Positions 37,401 to 45,657 of a DNA stretch of 64,000 nucleotides are shown one piece after another. Within the stretch, counting starts at the first letter, position 1, and each line of letters begins with the position of its first letter. Under the pieces are notes generated by a model. That model saw only the letters and a program-made list of their open reading frames with translations. It did not search any database and was not told the DNA's origin. A program made the position numbers and the translations under genes. Source of the DNA: Priapulus caudatus (taxonomy: Eukaryota; Priapulida; Priapulimorpha; Priapulimorphida; Priapulidae); NCBI RefSeq assembly GCF_000485595.1, contig NW_014577098.1, positions 427,323 through 491,322 of the forward strand, written 5' to 3'.

Positions 37401-40400
37401 CGATGTGGCGTTTGCAGGTGGCGTTGCTGTTAGTGTCACACTCCACTTCCGGCACTAAGCTTAGCAATGCCAGAGCTTGCTATGCATATTTGTTTACGTT
37501 TTCAGTCATACTATTATATTATTTTCCCTTAGTCATTGACCATGCATGGTAAATGCTGTGCCATAGTTGGTTGTGGTGCATGTTCAGGACGCAACAAGGG
37601 TTTAAGTTTCCGTCTATTAGGAAAGAATCCCGAGTTGAGACGTGCCCTGCCATAAACAGGATTGACAAGTCATTTAATCCTGATACAGCAACAATTTGTT
37701 CGAGGCATTTTGAAGAAAGCTGCTTTAGGTCAGGTACAGCCAGTGTATTTCTTGGTTTTATTCTTGGTAATTAATCCCTTATGAATTAAAATAATCATCT
37801 CTTTAGAATAATAATAATTATAAAGAATAGAAAACCCTAGATATCATATGTACTGGCCTTCTAGGTAATATTCTTTGTAACTTAATATTTAGACACCTTC
37901 CCTAATAATTAATACATGTGTCTAACCATCTTGTAATAATATCAGGAAAGTAGGAAAACTAAATGCACTCTACTAATTAATTTTATAACTAAAATATGTT
38001 ATTCGTGTGATATTTAAATTTAAAAAATAGTTTGGTTGGGTCTCACCAGACATATCATATGCCACTTATGTTTTATGTACAAACATGTATAACACTGGTA
38101 TATATATGTATTATATATATCTGGTCTAACAGCATACGCTAGCCAATAATTATTTAATAATTTTGCAGGTGTCACAGGGACGATTTTAAACGTAGGAAGC
38201 ATACCTACGAAATATATGCCACATCTAACTGTTGAGACAGCAAAACCAGTTGCTCGGAAGGCACCTGTACGTAGGATAGGTTGATATACTAATAGTTCAT
38301 GCACATATTTTAATGTAATGATTACAAATGTAGCACATCATTTACTAACCCTTTATCAAATGAAACTGTCGCTCACCACAAAATAGGACACAAATGAGTG
38401 AGTGAGAAGAAGTCAGTTTTAATTGAGCAACCATCGACGTACATTATAGAAACGAAGAGTATATAGAAGAACTCCCATTATATACTCTTGATAATTATAT
38501 GTGTAATTTTTCATGTAAAAATAAATGTTTGAGATGTGAGTCTGAGATGTGGGCGAGTGATGGCGTTACACCTAAATGATCGCCATTTAACGTTTTTATA
38601 ATGGCTGTTGCTCCTGCAACGGTACCGTCGCCGATTTTTTTTCTCTTAAAGTCACGGTAGTGATGCCAGCGCCATCTATCGTGCGAATAATAAACTACCG
38701 TTGGCTTTTGGTACTGGTATTTATATATACGATTTTATACGATTATTATCACTGATAACCCTAACCTAACCCTTAACCTAACCCTAATCCCTAACCTAAC
38801 CCTAAACCTAAACCCTAACCCTAACTCTATTTATAATTAATAAAATTAATTTTAATTGTTGTAAAAATTTAATTGCTTGTTATTAAAATGTTGTAAATTA
38901 AATATGTAAATAATGCGTTAATTGTCGCTAAAACAAAATGTTAAACAGCAGTAAGATAGAAAAATACAGAAAACAGTGAATAATTAGCAAAATCGGATGG
39001 GATTCGCATCCGCCGACCATTCATACTGTGCGCGCAAGCCGCTCTAAAACCGTTGCCGCTGTTCTGCCACATATTGCAAATTTAAAATTTTGGATGTGCT
39101 ATGTATATCGCTCGATCAGAAAACTACAGCTCCAAAACAATTCAGGCGTCAGTACCGTCAGTACCGTTGACTTTATCGAGAAAAATAATCTTGGCGACGG
39201 TACCGCTTGCCCAGGTAGACACTTCCTTTTATAATATTCATTATTTAGGCACTGCTCCTAAAGCGGAGCTTTCCCGCATGTGTAACGGTGTAAAGATTTG
39301 AGTCAGGTACGCCTTATTCCACGCTAGCTGCCTATGTATCCACGTGACAATGGTGTTTCCCTGCCCATAACACAACTTTGGGGTGTCACAAGCGTTAATC
39401 GGTTGCATGGGAGTGTTTACTTCATATTGAGTTTTTCTAGGCCGGTTAAGCCACACGCGTTTGCTATCTGTATATCGCACATAATAAATTTATAAACCAA
39501 AATAATCAACAATTTGGACAGTATTATGGCCCGCTATACCCGCTTGGATGTTTACTTAGCCAATGCTTGCGTTCGAAATAATAGGTTTATGCCTGCGCTT
39601 CCGACATTGTTTTGTAAAACTCTTACTCTTAATAATTAGACGTGCAGTGGTGAGAGGCAAATACAATTCTTTCATTAAAGATATTTTCAATGAAATCTTT
39701 GTAAACGAACCAGACGAGTGCTGACACCAACAGACTGTTATCTGCGTTCTTATATTATAATATGCCTAATATTAATAAAACTACCTAATTTGCATTTTTT
39801 TTAAATATCAAAAAACCCCTTTATTCATTCACATACAAACTAAATGAGCCAATATCGTTGACCTTGAACTGACTAAATGGCCCAAGACACACTGAGCGAC
39901 CAGCACGACGACCCAGTAACGACAAACGACGCGAAGTTCGGCCGACTGAGCCGCAGCCAAACACTGCGCAGCCGACAACGACCGACCGTAACGACAAGTT
40001 CATCCCTCAGCCACTCACCACATCTCCACATTGCCAGTGCCAGTGGCACACATGAGCAAACCGGCCAAAAAAACTCCTGCTGCCTGCCTTTTTAATAAAT
40101 TGCTGTTAAAAACGCGTCCATGTATTAACGAAATATATAATAAAGCTAATATTATATACGGCAGATATTATACGAACTAGTGTTGCTCAATCGGCTGTGT
40201 AATCTTCGCTAATCGATCATCGCGTTTGGACTGAATAACCGATGATCTGGTTACAATCGGCTTACTCGGGATGTTTGAGATGCTCTGCGTGTGCGTACGT
40301 CGTGCTGCATGTACGTCGTGTGCATGTATGTGCTTGTGTTTAGGCCTCTTTTTTACTGTTTGTTTTGGGCACTGTTTACTACTGTGTGTATAGTACAGCA

Positions 40401-43400
40401 TATGTTAACATCAAAGGATAACTTGTATAGTTAGCCCAGATTGCTATGTTATAGCGATCTGCTAATATCATACATTCAATTTCTTGTTTCAAGTTTTGCA
40501 TTTATTTCGATATTGTATTTATTTTTTTTTTTTTTCGGATGAAATTGAGTTGATCGGATTTGATAACTAAAGCCGCGGCGCACACAGTGCGCCGCATTTT
40601 TATCGCTAGTAGCAGCGGGCGATTCATTGTTGCGGGCGCACAAGAATCGCCCTGAGAAATCGCTCACCGTGCTGCGCTGGCCCGGCGTCACCGAACGATT
40701 TTGACGGCCAGAAAACTCCGTCGCTCGGATATATCATAACCTGTTTGATATTTGTTGCCCAGTCGCTGACAATCGCTACGTGTGGCGCCGCACTGGCGAT
40801 GGATCCCGGCAACAGTTTTTGATATAACAATCAAATGCATGATTTGACAGCAACGTGATCAAATATTGGCAGCGCCCCGTGTGGTGTGGTTTGAACAGGT
40901 CACGTACAGTTCATACAGTGGTATGTCGCTGATAGACGGTTGAATTGTCGCCGGGTGGCGCACGACGTGGCGATTTTTATCGACAGTACCGGCGATAAAA
41001 ATCGACGGTACTGTCGATAAAAATCGCACGTGTGCGCCGGGCTTAAGCGCTTGGTTCGAGCCACTTCAACCGATGATCGAGTATAATCGATAATCGTGAC
41101 ATCACTAATACGAACGTACACAATAATCACGTCTGATGGCTGCCCGTAGCCTTGCACGTTTTGATTAGATCGGTTTGCGGCCCCACTCGTTTCTGACAGC
41201 GGTGCGGAGTTTAGCGCTGGGGACCAGTCTACTTCCCTGGCTAGCATTGGTTTATAATTTTATGACGTAATGGCGATGCCACGTGGCCGATGGAAACGGT
41301 CTGTGTATTGGCCATTTGTAAGATTTTACTGCATACAACTGTACTTACTGTATGTATAACAAAGTCGTTTATACCCACACGTATTTGTTACCAGAATCAA
41401 GATACCTAATTTAATTGTTATAACTTAATTACACATCAACGCTACGCAATTTGAACGGGCGCCATGACACCCTGCGACCGTGCTGCCCACCCGAAAAGTT
41501 GCGTATTTGACCATTTATTTTGCACGTTACAGACCGCAGCCTTATCTACCAAGTATGCAATTATATTTATACCTAAATGCTATTTAACCGAACGATATTC
41601 ATTCTAGGGCAAATTTATCCATATTATAACTGAAACTATATGTCGTTTATAAGATCATTTTGCTTTTAAATGAATAAATAAGAAACACCCTCGGTCTGTA
41701 GCCCTTGGCTGGAAAGTGGTTTTGCGCAACTTATCAGATCGTGCGCTTTGAGTGGCGCCACCGTCGTTGTAATCAAACTGTAGTCGTTAGATTTAAAACA
41801 TTTTTTTTAAATATTTCTAATGGTGATTGAACCATGTCATGAAACTTTTTATGTAGCGTAATTATAACCTAAATTAGCTGAAAATAACCCTAGAACCTAG
41901 AGTAAACTCCCCCTTTAAACCACATTAATCCCCTCACAGTGTATGTTAGCAATACGTTTCTGTTCATGTTCGTGGACCGGTTAGTTTACGGTTCAGCTGA
42001 TCTCAGGGTTAAACACTACAATCCCTCCCCTTTTCAAACAAAAAGATGATTTCAATTTGATGTTTGCTAAATAAGCAAATTAGAAACTCAAATTTACTTA
42101 TACTCAGTTGGAATCACCCTGGCTAATATACAATCCAGTCTCTGTGTCTATAATTGACGTGGAATAGTAGTCATGGTTTTGTCAGGTACTGTTATGAAAA
42201 TAACCCGCATATATATACCTTTAAACCTACATTCCTGTAACTGGTATTCTAAGCTTTTTATAATACGAAGTTCATCGTAACACTAGCATAACACGCTTCT
42301 ATGTGGCTTATATTCAGTCAACTAATATAATTGCAATACAACTCTACAAATCTTAAACTATCACAAACAGAATAACTCAACTTATAACTCTATACTGTAC
42401 TTGTACTAACTACTAACAACCTCTGTACTTGTAGTAGAGATAGTCACAAACGGTTCAACTTAAACATGAACTTTCACATTTCAGTAAACTGACTATTAAT
42501 TACTATTTAAGGAATATAATTATTCTGCTCTTATAACATACCTGATGTGTATACTGAATCTATACTGAATCTATGTTTTTACAAAGTCAATGAATTTCGC
42601 AGAATGCATCTCAGAGCGTCTAAAATCAAAACCCAGATCCACCCCCCCCCCGAAAATGGCAAAACTGTGCTCACCACGTAGCTTCAGCGCCGCACTTCAG
42701 AAAACTAAGGGCTGGTAGATATTTTTAAGGGCTAGTAGATTTTACAGGTCACTAGCCCTGCTGGCTAGTGAACATTTTAGATTAGTTTCAAGCCCTGTAC
42801 AACCAGCGTGCGAGCTTGGCACTCGCCCGCTCGCCAATGTCAAGTGAAAATAATATCGGGCGAATGAATGCTAAAGCTGACTCGCACATGTTGGCGAGTA
42901 AAAATAATTGTCTTAAACTTTAATCAAATGTTGGTTCCTTACGATATATATCCAAACATTGATGAAATACAGTTGTAGCGATTGTGAAGGGCGGCTATCC
43001 CATGACATCCTCACTTTATATTATCAAAGGTCGCCGAAGAAAGCAGCCCGCGAGAGCGTGCAGCGCCAGCACGGCGTGGCTGTGCATACGTGCCTGGGAC
43101 GGCATACTGATTGATGTACGGGGAGGGGGATGCAGGATTGTTTAAAGGTCACGTTTGCCTTGGTGTAAACAAGTCAATAAAATCGGCATAACGTGGCGTT
43201 TCATTGATCTGGCGAAGCAGCCCGAGAATAAAAGTAAATTAAATGAAAATGAAAACAGGAACTTTCAGAGGAGATGTGCCTTGAATTTTTGAGAAAAGTG
43301 ATCAATGAATTACATGTGTAGTTAAAGGGACAGTAGCCTCTAGGATTTTACTGCATACAACTGTACTTACTGTATAACAAATCGTCTATACCCACATGTA

Positions 43401-45657
43401 TTTGTCACCAGATACCTAATTTAATTGTTATAATTAATTACACATTAACGCTACGAAATTTGAACGGCGCCATGACACCCGCGACCGTGCTGCCACCCCG
43501 AAAAAGTTGCGTATTTAACAATTTATTTTGCACGTTACAGACCGAGGGCTAATCACAAAAGTGCAATTATATTTATACCTAAATGATGTTTAACCGAACG
43601 ATATTCATTTTAGGGCAAATTTATCCATATTATAACTGAAACTATATGTCGTTTATAAGCTATTACAATCCTTTTACTTTTAAATGAATAAATAAAAAAC
43701 ACTCTCGGTCTGTAGCCCTTGGCTGGAAAGTGGTTTTGCGCAACTTATCAGATCGTGCGCTTTGAGTGGCGCCACCGTCGTTGTAATCAAACTGTAATTG
43801 TTAGTTTTAAAACATTAAAAAAAAATATTTCTAATGTTGATTGAACCATGAAACTTTTCATGCAGCATAATTATCAGGGAAAAAAAAACTATTTATTTTT
43901 CGGGGGCTACTTTTCAAGCTCGCGTGCATGAAAATAGCACTCTTGAATTAGGTTTGCATTGAACTCTATGCAAATTTACGGGGGCTCTTTTTGGCATTTC
44001 GGGGGCTAAATCGCCCCGAGCCCCCGTGTATTTTTTCCACTGGTAATTATAACCTAAATTAGCTGAAAATAACCCTAGAACCTAGAGTAAACTCTCCCTT
44101 TAAATCAATGGTGTTTTTGTGTTTTTTCACTATTGTTTGACAAGCATTTTTGTTTTAAAATTTGGGCGAGTACAGATTCTGTTTGGACGAGTTAACTTAT
44201 TGACTCACTCGCCCAGTTTGGCAAGTGGTTTTTATTTTAAAGCTCTAACACTGTATAACTGCATAAAATCTTAGTATTTTTAACGTTGGTATAATCAGTG
44301 CTATTTTCGCTGTCAGGTGAGACTATATTCAGCTATAGTTAGTTTTTCTGAGCAAAAATCTCGCAATACACACTTTAAATTGACTACGTCACAAATTTTC
44401 TATGGTAAAATTTGTAAAATTTTTGTTGCCATTTTTTTACATTAAAAGTAAGAACTAACAGGACTAAACGTATCTTCAAATTCTTACCTGATAAGATTGT
44501 TTCTCAACTAGTTAAAAATCCAAAAAACCTAGACGATTTGATATTATTGGACGATTGGATGATATTATTGGACGATTTGATATTAGTGTTCCTGACATTA
44601 ATTGCTTGCTATGGGCTATGTATGCGTCACGAGTGTATGTTCACATCTAACAATATAGTAAAATAAGAAGTATAATGCAGCAATTTAACCATAAAAAGTG
44701 AACAGAATTACTTATATTTTGTGAAAAAGTGAAAATATTTTTTTTATTTTTTATTATTTACGGTGACATCGACGGTATGATCGAAGTAAGATGCCGTGTT
44801 TCCACTGCGATAATAGCACACAGACATCGTACCGGATGTGATCAGTGACACCAAGTGGCGTCACCGGCACATCGCCCAATGTGTTTTAACGTGAGCGCGC
44901 GGAAGTCAGCTATCCATGTGTTGTGTATATCTATGTTTTGCAATATTCCTTAAGCAACTCCTATATATATATATACAGTTTTGACTTTACAAATGATTTG
45001 CATTGGCACCGCTTGTAAATGTACTTCACTACTTATTAAAAATATCACGATCTAAACTCTGAATTTTGAACGTCATTATTATGTGAGTAAACCAGTACAA
45101 ATAATTACCATGGAGTTCTTGTAGAGGTCTTCACTACAGGTATTCTTGCTACTATCACAGATGCATTTTTTGGGATGAGATCTCTTTCTTCCTTGTATGC
45201 TATAAATGTAATACAATGAAGTATTTTTAATCAACTGCTTTCTTAACTAAAATTTTTTTGTAAGGTAGTGAATCTAGTGATGCACTTGTAATTTTATATA
45301 AATCATACAGACAATACAGAAAATAAATGCAATTTACATACCTATAGGACAACTGAATAGCCATAAAGGCCAGTGGGAACAAGTAGCCATATGTTTTCCA
45401 CAATTGTAGTTACAAGTGAATGCACACGTGACACTGACCCAATGGCAATGATTTAATTCAGATTGGGATGATTTCACGATTTACCTACCATGCTTGGTTT
45501 GAGCATTAGTTATCTGCAGGTCGTAGTCTGCACTCTTGCCCATCCGCTTCTGGTGCATGATAGCCTTCTTCAGGTCAGCAAGGGAGATGCTCAGACCATC
45601 GAAGGTGATTGTGTCATAGTCCAAACTGGACTTGAATTTATAGTGAATGGAAGACAT
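15191..45657 (-). CDS. RBBP6: RBBP6 family E3 ubiquitin ligase / mRNA 3'-end processing factor, 15 exons
   Basis: Fifteen exons with consensus splice sites encode about 2,200 residues (human about 1,790). Order: DWNN ubiquitin-like domain (residues 1-87); CCHC zinc knuckle (C169, C172, H177, C182); conserved STGIPRSF block; RING with Cys 266, 269, 281, 282, 287, 290, 303 and 306, followed by the LIPNKFLRQAVENF helix; a CCCH finger (493-512); a proline-rich region; EEEFYTEQKRLK; an RS region; and a charged, lysine-rich tail. RBBP6 relatives (SNAMA, yeast Mpe1) act in the cleavage and polyadenylation machinery and as ubiquitin ligases; the vertebrate protein also binds p53 and Rb. Every exon phase fits through exon 14. 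The final exon is out by two bases overall, so there is one frame break near 18.57-18.69 kb. Intron 2 (28597-45108) is transposon-filled. Confidence 0.93.
15895..16260 (-). repeat. 36-bp coding minisatellite in RBBP6 (KHRRGTEKEDND repeats)
   Basis: About ten direct repeats of roughly 36 bases encode a 12-residue unit of the form DKHRRGTEKEDN. Each unit pairs a basic RHRR-type cluster with an acidic EKED cluster. It is not present in this form in the human protein and looks lineage-specific. Confidence 0.9.
17095..17195 (-). repeat. 24-bp coding repeat in RBBP6 (EPASEGAT units)
   Basis: Five consecutive 8-residue units, EPASEGAA to EATSEGAT, lie in the acidic part of the tail, coded by nearly identical 24-base units. 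Confidence 0.85.
18410..18760 (-). repeat. 27-bp coding repeat in RBBP6 (SPRGGSRDR units), site of the frame break
   Basis: About ten units of roughly 27-30 bases encode SPRGGSRDR(P/T/V)R, with an interleaved longer repeat SRDRVRSRTPVDR. Units between 18565 and 18690 carry single-base insertions and deletions relative to the others, and the open frame changes across them. Confidence 0.85.
19785..19974 (-). CDS. RBBP6: RBBP6 exon 14
   Basis: Enters in phase 1 and leaves in phase 2 (CTCAA|GTGAG). It encodes a proline-rich stretch ending LTEEEFYTEQKRLK, matching human LSREEFYREQRRLK. Confidence 0.9.
20497..21105 (-). CDS. RBBP6: RBBP6 exon 13 (proline-rich)
   Basis: A 609-base exon rich in Pro, Gly, Arg and Tyr, including RPPPGYEMP, QQQQPPGY and repeated PPR(M/V/L/A)(D/G)GPP units. 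It corresponds to the proline-rich segment of RBBP6. The donor is CGCCAG|GTACGT and the acceptor TTATTGCAG. Confidence 0.88.
21198..21990. mobile_element. Foldback-type MITE, copy 2, in RBBP6 intron 12
   Basis: Same arms as the element at 11341-11940, starting ATCAGGTGTAGATAAT and ending ATTATCTACTCCTGAT. The central loop is larger and includes CTGCTGCTGATTGCGGTGGG, a segment also found at 32889-32990 beside an assembly gap. Confidence 0.9.
21991..22487 (-). other. Rest of RBBP6 intron 12
   Basis: AT-rich intronic DNA between the foldback element and the CCCH exon. No exon or RNA gene was seen. Confidence 0.5.
22488..22652 (-). CDS. RBBP6: RBBP6 exon 12 (CCCH zinc finger)
   Basis: A 165-base exon, phase 1 at both ends, fitting exons 11 and 13 exactly. 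It encodes C493-X8-C502-X5-C508-X3-H512 (CWFYDSGRIC, then YSGDSCPYLH), a textbook CCCH finger spacing used in RNA binding. The human protein has no clear CCCH finger at this place. The acceptor is GCGACAG and the donor CACA|GTGAGT. Confidence 0.82.
22738..23434. mobile_element. Dispersed 'TAGCTCAC' repeat family, RBBP6 intron 11
   Basis: It begins with AATGACACTGTAGCTCACC and ends GGTGAGCTAAAAATGTGTC, an inverted pair. It contains two tandem versions of CTCCCATAGGAGTAACAACT and AAACATGTGGGTCAAACGGT, then a GACG microsatellite. Related copies are at 31391-32296, 33001-33220 and, inverted, 58017-58880. Confidence 0.8.
23459..23560. repeat. GA-rich microsatellite
   Basis: An imperfect GAGAGA run within RBBP6 intron 11. 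Confidence 0.9.
23731..24056 (-). CDS. RBBP6: RBBP6 exon 11
   Basis: A 326-base exon between GTTACAG and TAAAG|GTGTGT. It encodes AREAAGDKTLVLVAVPEIKK, then a low-complexity Ser/Pro/Thr region. No domain is recognised; the assignment rests on phase and open frame between well-supported neighbours. Confidence 0.8.
24200..24630 (+). repeat. CT-rich microsatellite cluster
   Basis: Runs of TCTCTC with imperfect TCTCTCTATCCCTCGCTCACC units of about 40 bases at the right end, next to the donor of RBBP6 exon 10. On the gene strand this is a GA-rich intron start. Confidence 0.9.
24634..24841 (-). CDS. RBBP6: RBBP6 exon 10 (second half of RING)
   Basis: The exon encodes IRTALLETEDHVCPSC, then EISPDSLIPNKFLRQAVENF and NETGYTKARQKIKERR. 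This is nearly the human sequence and provides the last zinc ligands (Cys303, Cys306). It enters completing Cys290 and leaves in phase 2 (GAGAG|GTGAGC). Confidence 0.95.
25305..26014. mobile_element. Inverted-repeat element in RBBP6 intron 9
   Basis: The left side reads CCCGTTGTCAGAAACA followed by CTTAACATTAG repeats. The right side has the complement (TGTTTCTGACAACG) preceded by AGCATTAACATTAG repeats. No ORF is seen. Boundaries are approximate. Confidence 0.6.
26047..26222 (-). CDS. RBBP6: RBBP6 exon 9 (first half of RING)
   Basis: The exon encodes AEAYREGKKERPPFVP, an acidic linker, then ELVCTLCKDLLTDAVLIPCC and GNSFCDDC, the first six zinc ligands of the RING. The donor splits Cys290 (GACT|GTGAGT). 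Confidence 0.95.
26229..26395. repeat. About 62-bp minisatellite (three copies) in RBBP6 intron 8
   Basis: Three direct copies beginning ACATGGCTAGGGTTAGAGTA and containing TGGGTACATGTATTT. Confidence 0.85.
26682..26818 (-). CDS. RBBP6: RBBP6 exon 8
   Basis: The exon encodes KVRRSTGIPRSFMTEVEG, then GAMLTAHGKYAVPTIDA, matching human KKSTGIPRSFMMEV and GAMLTNTGKYAIPTIDA. Phase 0 in, phase 2 out (GACGC|GTGAGT). Confidence 0.95.
27211..27310 (-). CDS. RBBP6: RBBP6 exon 7 (CCHC zinc knuckle)
   Basis: The exon encodes YKCYKCLKPGHWIWNC, a CX2CX4HX4C knuckle preceded by a Gly/Pro stretch as in human RBBP6 and fly SNAMA. The donor is AACCCC|GTACGT, the acceptor TTGTTGTAG. Confidence 0.95.
27594..27682 (-). 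CDS. RBBP6: RBBP6 exon 6
   Basis: The exon encodes IGDLTSADASEADKIRAM, then TIQSTQDYDPS, matching human LAEANASEEDKIKAMM and SNAMA MMQSTVDYDP. Phase 0 in, phase 2 out (AGCAA|GTATGT). Confidence 0.93.
28060..28240 (+). repeat. GA-rich microsatellite in RBBP6 intron 5
   Basis: An imperfect GA-rich stretch ending in a pure GA run at about 28189-28232. Confidence 0.9.
28290..28340 (-). CDS. RBBP6: RBBP6 exon 5 (linker)
   Basis: A 51-base, phase-0 exon between TTTCCTCCAG and ACCGAG|GTAGGT. It encodes QLGYEDVHQSTIHKLTE, corresponding in position to the human SISLAQLTK linker. Similarity is weak; splice sites and phase are good. Confidence 0.7.
28436..28484. repeat. CA microsatellite
   Basis: A CA run directly beside the donor of RBBP6 exon 4. 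Confidence 0.9.
28485..28522 (-). CDS. RBBP6: RBBP6 exon 4 (linker)
   Basis: A 38-base exon chosen because the acceptor GAGGCAG gives the phase needed by exon 3 and exon 5; it encodes VDDGMVSITWSQ. An alternative acceptor upstream at about 28548 would not keep the frame. Confidence 0.6.
28580..28596 (-). CDS. RBBP6: RBBP6 micro-exon 3 (17 bases)
   Basis: Seventeen bases between a strong acceptor (TCGTTTACTTTCAG) and donor (AAAG|GTGAGC), encoding YTDKK. It is the only exon found that joins the phase-2 end of exon 2 to the phase-1 start of exon 4. Confidence 0.6.
30285..31366. mobile_element. TTAA-flanked MITE, copy 2 (inverted, with nested insertion)
   Basis: Same family as 1011-1596 in opposite orientation, again bounded by TTAA. 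It carries a partial internal duplication around 30772-30866 and a 420-bp element inserted at 30899. Confidence 0.85.
30899..31318. mobile_element. 420-bp element nested in the MITE, 6-bp target duplication
   Basis: The ends are TAGGGACAGTAATTTCCCG and its near complement CGGAAAATCACTGTCCCTA. TAAGTA is present once at this site in uninterrupted copies of the host MITE and twice here (30893-30898 and 31319-31324), which fixes the boundaries. No ORF. The superfamily is unclear. Confidence 0.9.
31391..32296. mobile_element. 'TAGCTCAC' repeat family, rearranged copies
   Basis: It starts AATGACACTGTAGCTCAC and ends AAGGCGAGCTAAAAAT, with CTCCCATAGGAGTAACAACT modules and a GACG microsatellite before the end. 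Another element, with GGGAGAACTCCCATTATATA, interrupts it at about 31440-31660. Confidence 0.7.
32545..32700. repeat. Dispersed repeat shared with 38360-38610
   Basis: Both contain GGACACAAATGAGTGAGTGA, CAACCATCGACGTACATTAT and GAACTCCCATTATATACTC. Confidence 0.8.
32864..32888. other. Assembly gap (25 N)
   Basis: A run of N placed exactly where a foldback-element loop begins, so a long palindrome probably prevented assembly. Confidence 0.95.
32889..33220. repeat. Foldback loop fragment joined to a 'TAGCTCAC' repeat end
   Basis: 32889-32990 matches the loop of the element at 21198-21990. 33001-33220 is the end of the TAGCTCAC family, with its GACG run and GAGCTAAAAA terminus. Confidence 0.8.
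36498..36757. mobile_element. 260-bp hAT-like MITE
   Basis: It starts CAGGGTGCGAAATTAA and ends with the complement of CAGGGGTAGAAATTAA, with GGACTCC motifs inside. CTATAT flanks both sides. Confidence 0.75.
37541..37745 (+). pseudogene. Frameshifted THAP zinc-finger domain
   Basis: One frame from the ATG at 37543 gives CCAIVGCGACSGRNKG, the C-X4-C start of a THAP domain. It then hits a stop. The next frame gives KFPSIRKES and later TICSRHFEESCF, the FP and C-X2-H-F parts. One deleted base near 37600 would explain the split. THAP domains occur in P-element transposases and host transcription factors. No further coding follows, so this is a relic. Confidence 0.7.
38360..38610. repeat. Dispersed repeat shared with 32545-32700
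   Basis: Second copy of the family with GGACACAAATGAGTGAGTGA and CCCATTATATACTC, followed by the segment TGATGGC.TTAC.CCTAAATG also seen near 31590. Confidence 0.75.
38757..38826. repeat. Interstitial telomere-like repeat
   Basis: Degenerate CCTAACCCTAACC units over about 70 bases. A shorter patch lies at 8917-8952. Confidence 0.75.
40178..41107. mobile_element. hAT-type non-autonomous element with exact 8-bp target duplication
   Basis: A 930-bp element starting TAGTGTTGCTCAATCGG and ending GTGACATCACTA, flanked on both sides by ATACGAAC (40170-40177 and 41108-41115). A shorter relative is at 55018-55405. It contains a perfect 21-bp-arm palindrome at 40971-41026. Confidence 0.9.
40971..41026. 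repeat. Perfect palindrome, 21-bp arms
   Basis: CGATTTTTATCGACAGTACC at the left is exactly complemented at 41006-41026 across a 14-base spacer that itself repeats GATAAAAATCG. Confidence 0.9.
41320..41929. mobile_element. TTAA-flanked MITE, copy 3
   Basis: Same family and orientation as copy 1; the left terminus is lost (starts within GGATTTTACTGCATAC), and TTAA is kept at the right end. Confidence 0.85.
43322..44103. mobile_element. TTAA-flanked MITE, copy 4 (with nested insertion)
   Basis: Full-length family member bounded by TTAA at both ends, interrupted near its right end by a 168-bp element. Confidence 0.88.
43875..44042. mobile_element. 168-bp CAGGG element nested in MITE copy 4
   Basis: It starts CAGGGAAAAAAAAC and ends TTTTTTCCACTG. 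The site sequence ATAATTAT/GTAATTAT is duplicated (43867-43874 and 44043-44050). Related sequence lies at 53608-53690 and 55976-56105. Confidence 0.82.
45109..45199 (-). CDS. RBBP6: RBBP6 exon 2 (second part of DWNN)
   Basis: A 91-base exon encoding YKEERDLIPKNASVIVARIP and VVKTSTRTP. It matches human EEYTDDNALIPKN, then SSVIVRRIP, completing the DWNN fold. The acceptor is ACATTTATAG and the donor CCATG|GTAATT; phase 1 in, phase 2 out. Confidence 0.93.
45489..45657 (-). CDS. RBBP6: RBBP6 exon 1 (DWNN ubiquitin-like domain, start codon)
   Basis: MSSIHYKFKSSLDYDTITFD, then GLSISLADLKKAIM and DYDLQITNAQTK, almost the family consensus from yeast to human. The ATG is at 45655-45657, as in relatives where the domain starts at residue 1. 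The donor is GCATG|GTAGGT. Confidence 0.97.

Larger units (their letters stand above)
42804..44253. mobile_element. hAT-like element hosting nested insertions
   Basis: The left end CAGCGTGCGAGCTT is matched by the right end complement CAGTGTTAGAGCTT; GGCGAGT/ACTCGCC motifs are also inverted. Flanks TACAAC and TATAAC may be a decayed duplication. The TTAA MITE 43322-44103 is inserted in it. Confidence 0.6.
28597..45108 (-). other. RBBP6 intron 2 (16.5 kb, transposon-filled)
   Basis: It separates the DWNN exons from the zinc-knuckle and RING exons. It contains the TTAA MITEs, hAT-like elements, a THAP-domain relic, telomere-like repeats and one assembly gap, listed separately. Between these, about 28.6-30.2, 33.3-36.4, 37.8-38.3 and 39.2-40.1 kb, nothing recognisable was found; small ORFs there lack features. 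Confidence 0.8.

Noticed and set aside
39001-39060. tRNA-like stretch (GATTCGCATCC resembling a B box)
   Set aside because: No acceptor stem or anticodon arm could be folded around it; at most a decayed tRNA-derived repeat.
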